Source: Deltaproteobacteria bacterium RIFOXYD12_FULL_50_9 (lineage in GTDB: Bacteria; Desulfobacterota; Desulfobulbia; Desulfobulbales; CALZHT01). From it: DNA of 15,155 nt. The notes under the pieces are model-generated. The model was given only the letters and a program-made list of their open reading frames with translations. It was not told the DNA's origin and made no database searches. The stretch's first letter is position 1. Every line of letters starts with the position of its first letter. Made by a program: the position numbers and the translations under genes. This document shows positions 12,311-15,155 of this stretch, piece by piece. The stretch covers positions 1-15,155 of the forward strand of contig MGTA01000051.1 in assembly GCA_001799225.1 (NCBI GenBank), written 5' to 3'.

Positions 12311-13681
12311 CTAGCCTCTGCGGCTATCGGTTCTGGCCAACCCCCTGACGACATCACCTTTTCTCTGCCGTGAGCCCATACTGGGTGGCGTCTGGCCAAC
12401 CGCCGTCCGCTTCCGGTCAGAAGATTGAGACCTGAAGCTTTTCGGTTGGGCATCGCTCTTGCCAGGCTGGCCAGTTGTCGGCCGCGCGCTGGTTTTCTTT
12501 CGCTGTACCCTTGGTTGCATGGGCGGCCGGGCGAACTCTTGATTATTTTTCGGTACCGGAACCTCATAATCAAAGCCTTCGACAATCCGTCGCTCTAATC
12601 TGCCGCCCAGAATCCGCTCAATGGCCCGAACCATATCGAGATCATCATCGGTCACCAGGGTAAATGCATCACCGTTGCGGGCGGCGCGCCCGGTCCGACC
12701 GATCCGGTGAATATAGGCATCCGGAGTATCAGGGACATCATAATTAATGACATGCGAGATCATACTCACGTCAATGCCCCGGGCAGCGATATCAGTCGCC
12801 ACCAGAATCGGGAAGGTCCCGTCTCGGAAACCGTTCAACGCAGCCTGGCGCCGATTCTGTGACAAATTACCTTGCAGTGACGTTGCTCGAAAACCCTTCT
12901 TCTCCAGCTGTTCAGCCACTCGCTTAGCCCGGTGTTTAGTGCGGGTGAACACCAATACCGACTGGGTATCCGTCTGCTTGAGCAACTCAAGCAGCATCCG
13001 GGTTTTCAAATGATTGGGCACTGGATAGGTAGCATGACTGACCGTCACCGCCGGGGCGGTAGTGCCCACCTGTACGGTTACCGGTTTATTCAGCACTTCC
13101 TGGACCAGCCCCCTGATCTCGTTTGGCATGGTAGCCGAAAACAGAAGGGTCTGCCGCTGTTTGGGTGTATGACTTATGATCCGTCGGATGTCCGGCAAGA
13201 ACCCCATATCAAACATATTGTCTGCCTCGTCAAGCACGAGTACCTCAAGATGGCTGAGATCAATCGTGCCCTGCCGGAGATGATCAAGAAGCCGGCCTGG
13301 ACATGCCACGACAATCTCAACCCCTCTTTTCAGCTTGGCAATCTGAGGAGTAATATTTACGCCCCCGTAAATTGTGAGGCTCCGCAGACCGGTCTTCTGC
13401 CCCAGCCTGATAATATCCTCATTGATCTGCTCGGCCAGTTCACGGGTGGGGGCAACTATCAAGGCCCGGACCGCGCCACGACCGGATTGCAGCAAACGAT
13501 GCAGGATCGGCAAAACAAAAACCGCTGTCTTGCCGGTGCCGGTCTGGGCGAGGCCCATGACATCGTGGCCCTGCATGACTGCCGGAATCGCCTCCACCTG
13601 GATTGGAGTTGGTGTTTCATAACCTGCCGCTGTTATACCAGCGACAACGTTGGGGTGAAAATTAAAGGTGTTAAAATTCAT
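12311..13681 (-). CDS. rhlE: DEAD-box ATP-dependent RNA helicase, RhlE-like
   Basis: A 456-residue helicase. Domain 1 holds the Q motif (TPTPIQ, Gln28), Walker A AQTGTGKT (45-52), PTREL (78-82), PGR (128-130), DEAD (151-154) and SAT (182-184). Domain 2 holds VLVFTRTKHRAKRVAEQL (242-259), ATDIAARGIDV and HRIGRTGRA (325-333). Residues about 380-456 are a basic, Arg/Lys/Gln/Pro-rich low-complexity tail, as in RhlE-type proteins, which should bind RNA non-specifically. Role: unwinding RNA during ribosome assembly or mRNA decay, often more important in the cold. The frame stays open upstream to 13768, but I chose ATG 13681 because AAAGGA precedes it and MNFNTF is the family start; the longer frame would run through a terminator-like hairpin in the leader. 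Subfamily assignment is likely, not certain. Confidence 0.95.
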   Translation of the reverse strand: MNFNTFNFHPNVVAGITAAGYETPTPIQVEAIPAVMQGHDVMGLAQTGTGKTAVFVLPILHRLLQSGRGAVRALIVAPTRELAEQINEDIIRLGQKTGLRSLTIYGGVNITPQIAKLKRGVEIVVACPGRLLDHLRQGTIDLSHLEVLVLDEADNMFDMGFLPDIRRIISHTPKQRQTLLFSATMPNEIRGLVQEVLNKPVTVQVGTTAPAVTVSHATYPVPNHLKTRMLLELLKQTDTQSVLVFTRTKHRAKRVAEQLEKKGFRATSLQGNLSQNRRQAALNGFRDGTFPILVATDIAARGIDVSMISHVINYDVPDTPDAYIHRIGRTGRAARNGDAFTLVTDDDLDMVRAIERILGGRLERRIVEGFDYEVPVPKNNQEFARPPMQPRVQRKKTSARPTTGQPGKSDAQPKSFRSQSSDRKRTAVGQTPPSMGSRQRKGDVVRGLARTDSRRG

Positions 13682-13704
13682 ACATTCCTTTCGGGTTGGT
13701 TCCA

Positions 13705-13736
13705 CAAAATAAAAAAGCCCTGGCTTTCCGGGGCTT
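13705..13736 (-). terminator. Terminator-like hairpin in the rhlE leader
   Basis: On the minus strand AAGCCC (13731-13736) pairs with GGGCTT (13715-13720). Inside, one mismatch is followed by GG/CC around loop AAAG, and the hairpin runs into TTTTTTATTTT. It sits between the rhlE promoter and its ribosome site. The next gene to the right (rmuC) points away, so no other transcript needs ending here; attenuation of rhlE or release of a short leader RNA is the likely role. Confidence 0.7.
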
Positions 13737-13782
13737 ACGATATCTTCGTTTTTATCTAGGAACAGCAATTATTTATGGTTAA

Positions 13783-13811
13783 TATATAACAAACTTGCAC
13801 GGATTCAGCAA
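13783..13811 (-). promoter_or_regulatory. sigma70-type promoter of rhlE
   Basis: On the minus strand TTGCTG (13806-13811), a 17-base spacer and TATATA (13783-13788). Start near 13776 gives a leader of about 95 bases containing the terminator-like hairpin. The -35 lies within the imperfect palindrome at 13801-13820. Confidence 0.6.
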
Positions 13812-13822
13812 GCAGAATCCAG
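13801..13822. repeat. Second copy of the heptamer element; palindrome over the rhlE -35
   Basis: GGATTC (13801-13806) and GAATCC (13815-13820) are perfect inverted arms, and 16 of the 20 positions are symmetric. The 22 bases match 12199-12220 in 19 positions and keep the same 7-base phasing (GGATTCA, GCAAGCA, GAATCCA). It could be an operator, a dispersed repeat, or both. Confidence 0.5.
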
Positions 13823-13873
13823 ACAGACACCTTAAACGGATAACAATTAAACCAATATTCTTTGAAAACAATT

Positions 13874-15155
13874 ATGAGCATCCCCTACTCTCTCACTCTT
13901 TTATCTTTCGGAATATTGCTTGGCGCTCTGCTCTCCTGGTTCCTGCTGCGGTCTCGCAATCGGGAAAAACTGGCCGTCTTACCAGCTCTTGATAATGAAC
14001 TCATGTTGCTGCGTGAGCGGCTTACAACCAGAGATGCCACTATTGCGGAGCTGAAACTTGGCTTGATCAGAACAGGAGAACAGATCGAAACCCTCCGTAG
14101 TGAACTAAAAAATGAGACCGAACTGCGCCTGAACGCCGAGGCCAGAAATAACCACCTCGAATCTGCGGTCACTCAGCTTAACGAGAGCCGCGAGAGCGGA
14201 ACCAGACTGCATGGTGAAAACATGGCGCTGCGGGCCAGAATCGCGGAACTCGAACAAAAAATATGCGAGGAGAAAGAGCGCTCCCAGGAGAAACTCACCC
14301 TGCTCAACGAGGCCAGACAGGAGCTGTCAAATACCTTTAAAGCCCTGTCGACCGACATCTTCAACAACAACAGCAGCTCCTTTCTTGAACTGGCCAAGGC
14401 CACCTTCGGCAGTTATCAGGAAAAATCCAAAAGCGAGCTTGAACAACGCCAGCAGGCTATCGCCGAAATGGTCAAGCCTTTGCAGGAATCGCTCCAGAAG
14501 GTCGATACCCAGGTCCGCCTGATCGAAAATGACCGGACGCAAGCCTATGCCACCCTGCTTGAGCAGGTCAAGTCAATGGCTGCCAGCCAGGCGCAGCTGC
14601 AAGGCGAGACCGCCAACCTGGTTCGCTCACTCAGATCTCCGACGGTCCGGGGCCGCTGGGGCGAAATCCAGCTCAGACGGGTGGTCGAGATGGCCGGCAT
14701 GGTCGAATACTGCGACTTTATCGAACAGGAGTCCCGGGGGACGGATGATGGCCGTCTCCGACCCGACATGGTCATCAAGCTCCCCAATCATAAAAATATC
14801 GTCGTCGACTCCAAGGCGGCGCTCATGGCCTACCTTGAGTCCCTTGAAGCCAAAGACGAACCAACCCGCCTTGCCAAGCTCCAGGAGCATGCCCGCCAGA
14901 TCCGCAACCATCTCAACCAGTTAGCCAGCAAATTCTACTGGGAACAGTTTCAGCCGACTCCGGAATTCGTGGTCCTCTTCCTGCCCGGCGAGAACTTTTT
15001 CAGCGCCGCCCTGGAACAAGATCCTGAGCTCATTGAATTCGGCGTCAAGGAACGGGTAATTCTGGCGACGCCCACCACCTTGATCGCCCTGCTCAGATCC
15101 GTCTCTTATGGCTGGCGCCAGGAACGGATGACCGAGCATGCCCAGGCCATCGGCG
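13874..15155 (+). CDS. rmuC: DNA recombination protein RmuC (3' end off window)
   Basis: The first 427 codons are present and the frame is open to the right edge. Residues about 4-25 form one N-terminal membrane helix, followed by a basic RSRNREK. Residues about 30-235 are a long coiled coil rich in Glu, Leu and Arg. The conserved RmuC core starts near 245: LRSPTVRGRWGEIQLRRVVE (253-272), RPDMVIKLPN and IVVDSKAAL (309-317), FVVLFLPGENFFSAAL (365-380) and ILATPTTLIALLRSV (396-410). This core has a restriction-endonuclease-like fold. RmuC limits recombination between inverted repeats in E. coli; the mechanism is unclear. The ATG at 13874 has no good Shine-Dalgarno; it is chosen because the membrane helix begins there. 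Divergent from rhlE, with about 190 bases between starts. Confidence 0.95.
   Translation, partial: MSIPYSLTLLSFGILLGALLSWFLLRSRNREKLAVLPALDNELMLLRERLTTRDATIAELKLGLIRTGEQIETLRSELKNETELRLNAEARNNHLESAVTQLNESRESGTRLHGENMALRARIAELEQKICEEKERSQEKLTLLNEARQELSNTFKALSTDIFNNNSSSFLELAKATFGSYQEKSKSELEQRQQAIAEMVKPLQESLQKVDTQVRLIENDRTQAYATLLEQVKSMAASQAQLQGETANLVRSLRSPTVRGRWGEIQLRRVVEMAGMVEYCDFIEQESRGTDDGRLRPDMVIKLPNHKNIVVDSKAALMAYLESLEAKDEPTRLAKLQEHARQIRNHLNQLASKFYWEQFQPTPEFVVLFLPGENFFSAALEQDPELIEFGVKERVILATPTTLIALLRSVSYGWRQERMTEHAQAIG

Noticed and set aside
12932..13759. 275-codon open frame antisense to rhlE
   Set aside because: Shadow of the helicase gene; the sense strand has all DEAD-box motifs, and the antisense product shows no domain.
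13682..13768. N-terminal extension of the DEAD-box protein up to 13768
   Set aside because: It would translate through the leader hairpin; ATG 13681 has AAAGGA and matches the usual family start.

Overview
This window looks like ordinary bacterial chromosome of moderate GC from a deltaproteobacterium in the broad sense (Desulfobacterota or a relative). The pointers are a fused IspDF enzyme, an LpoB/LPP20 lipoprotein pair, a large cytoplasmic hybrid histidine kinase with a Cys-rich PAS domain, and a Nif3 / zinc-ribbon / RNase H-like / rnpB gene order. The taxon is an inference from gene content, not from a phylogenetic marker.

Layout. Positions 1-894 (minus) hold two lipoprotein genes: an LPP20-family lipoprotein followed by an LpoB-like penicillin-binding-protein activator that runs off the left edge. 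Positions 1091-3610 (plus) encode a PAS-GAF-PAS hybrid sensor kinase with a C-terminal receiver. Positions 3628-5653 (minus) are the shikimate-pathway genes aroD and aroA, probably one operon. A 346-base gap with no convincing gene holds three near-identical 9-bp motifs on one helical face. Positions 6000-7222 (plus) hold a PIN-domain toxin-like gene, an overlapping 59-residue partner, and thpR. Positions 7234-11135 (minus) form one co-directional block read as nif3-like, zinc-ribbon coiled-coil gene, RNase H-like gene, rnpB, ispDF. It is headed by a CAU-anticodon tRNA gene with a strong promoter and an intrinsic terminator. Positions 11673-12138 (plus) hold a cold-shock protein gene, its terminator, and a 48-residue Lys-rich protein that starts at TTG. 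Positions 12311-13681 (minus) are an RhlE-type DEAD-box helicase gene with a terminator-like hairpin in its own leader. From 13874 (plus) rmuC runs off the right edge.

How the genes fit together. Most are housekeeping: aromatic amino-acid precursors (aroD, aroA), isoprenoid precursors (ispDF), RNA processing and turnover (rnpB, RNase H-like, thpR, RhlE), DNA maintenance (rmuC) and envelope growth (lpoB, LPP20). The cold-shock protein, the Lys-rich protein and the helicase sit side by side and may form an RNA-structure/cold-response neighbourhood. The PIN pair is the one clearly accessory module.

I see no CRISPR array, insertion sequence, prophage or obviously new multi-gene system. The most interesting material is in the non-coding DNA: a possible translational switch before the Lys-rich gene, attenuator-like hairpins before rhlE and nif3, 7-bp-phased repeats on both sides of rhlE, and the three-site array upstream of aroD.
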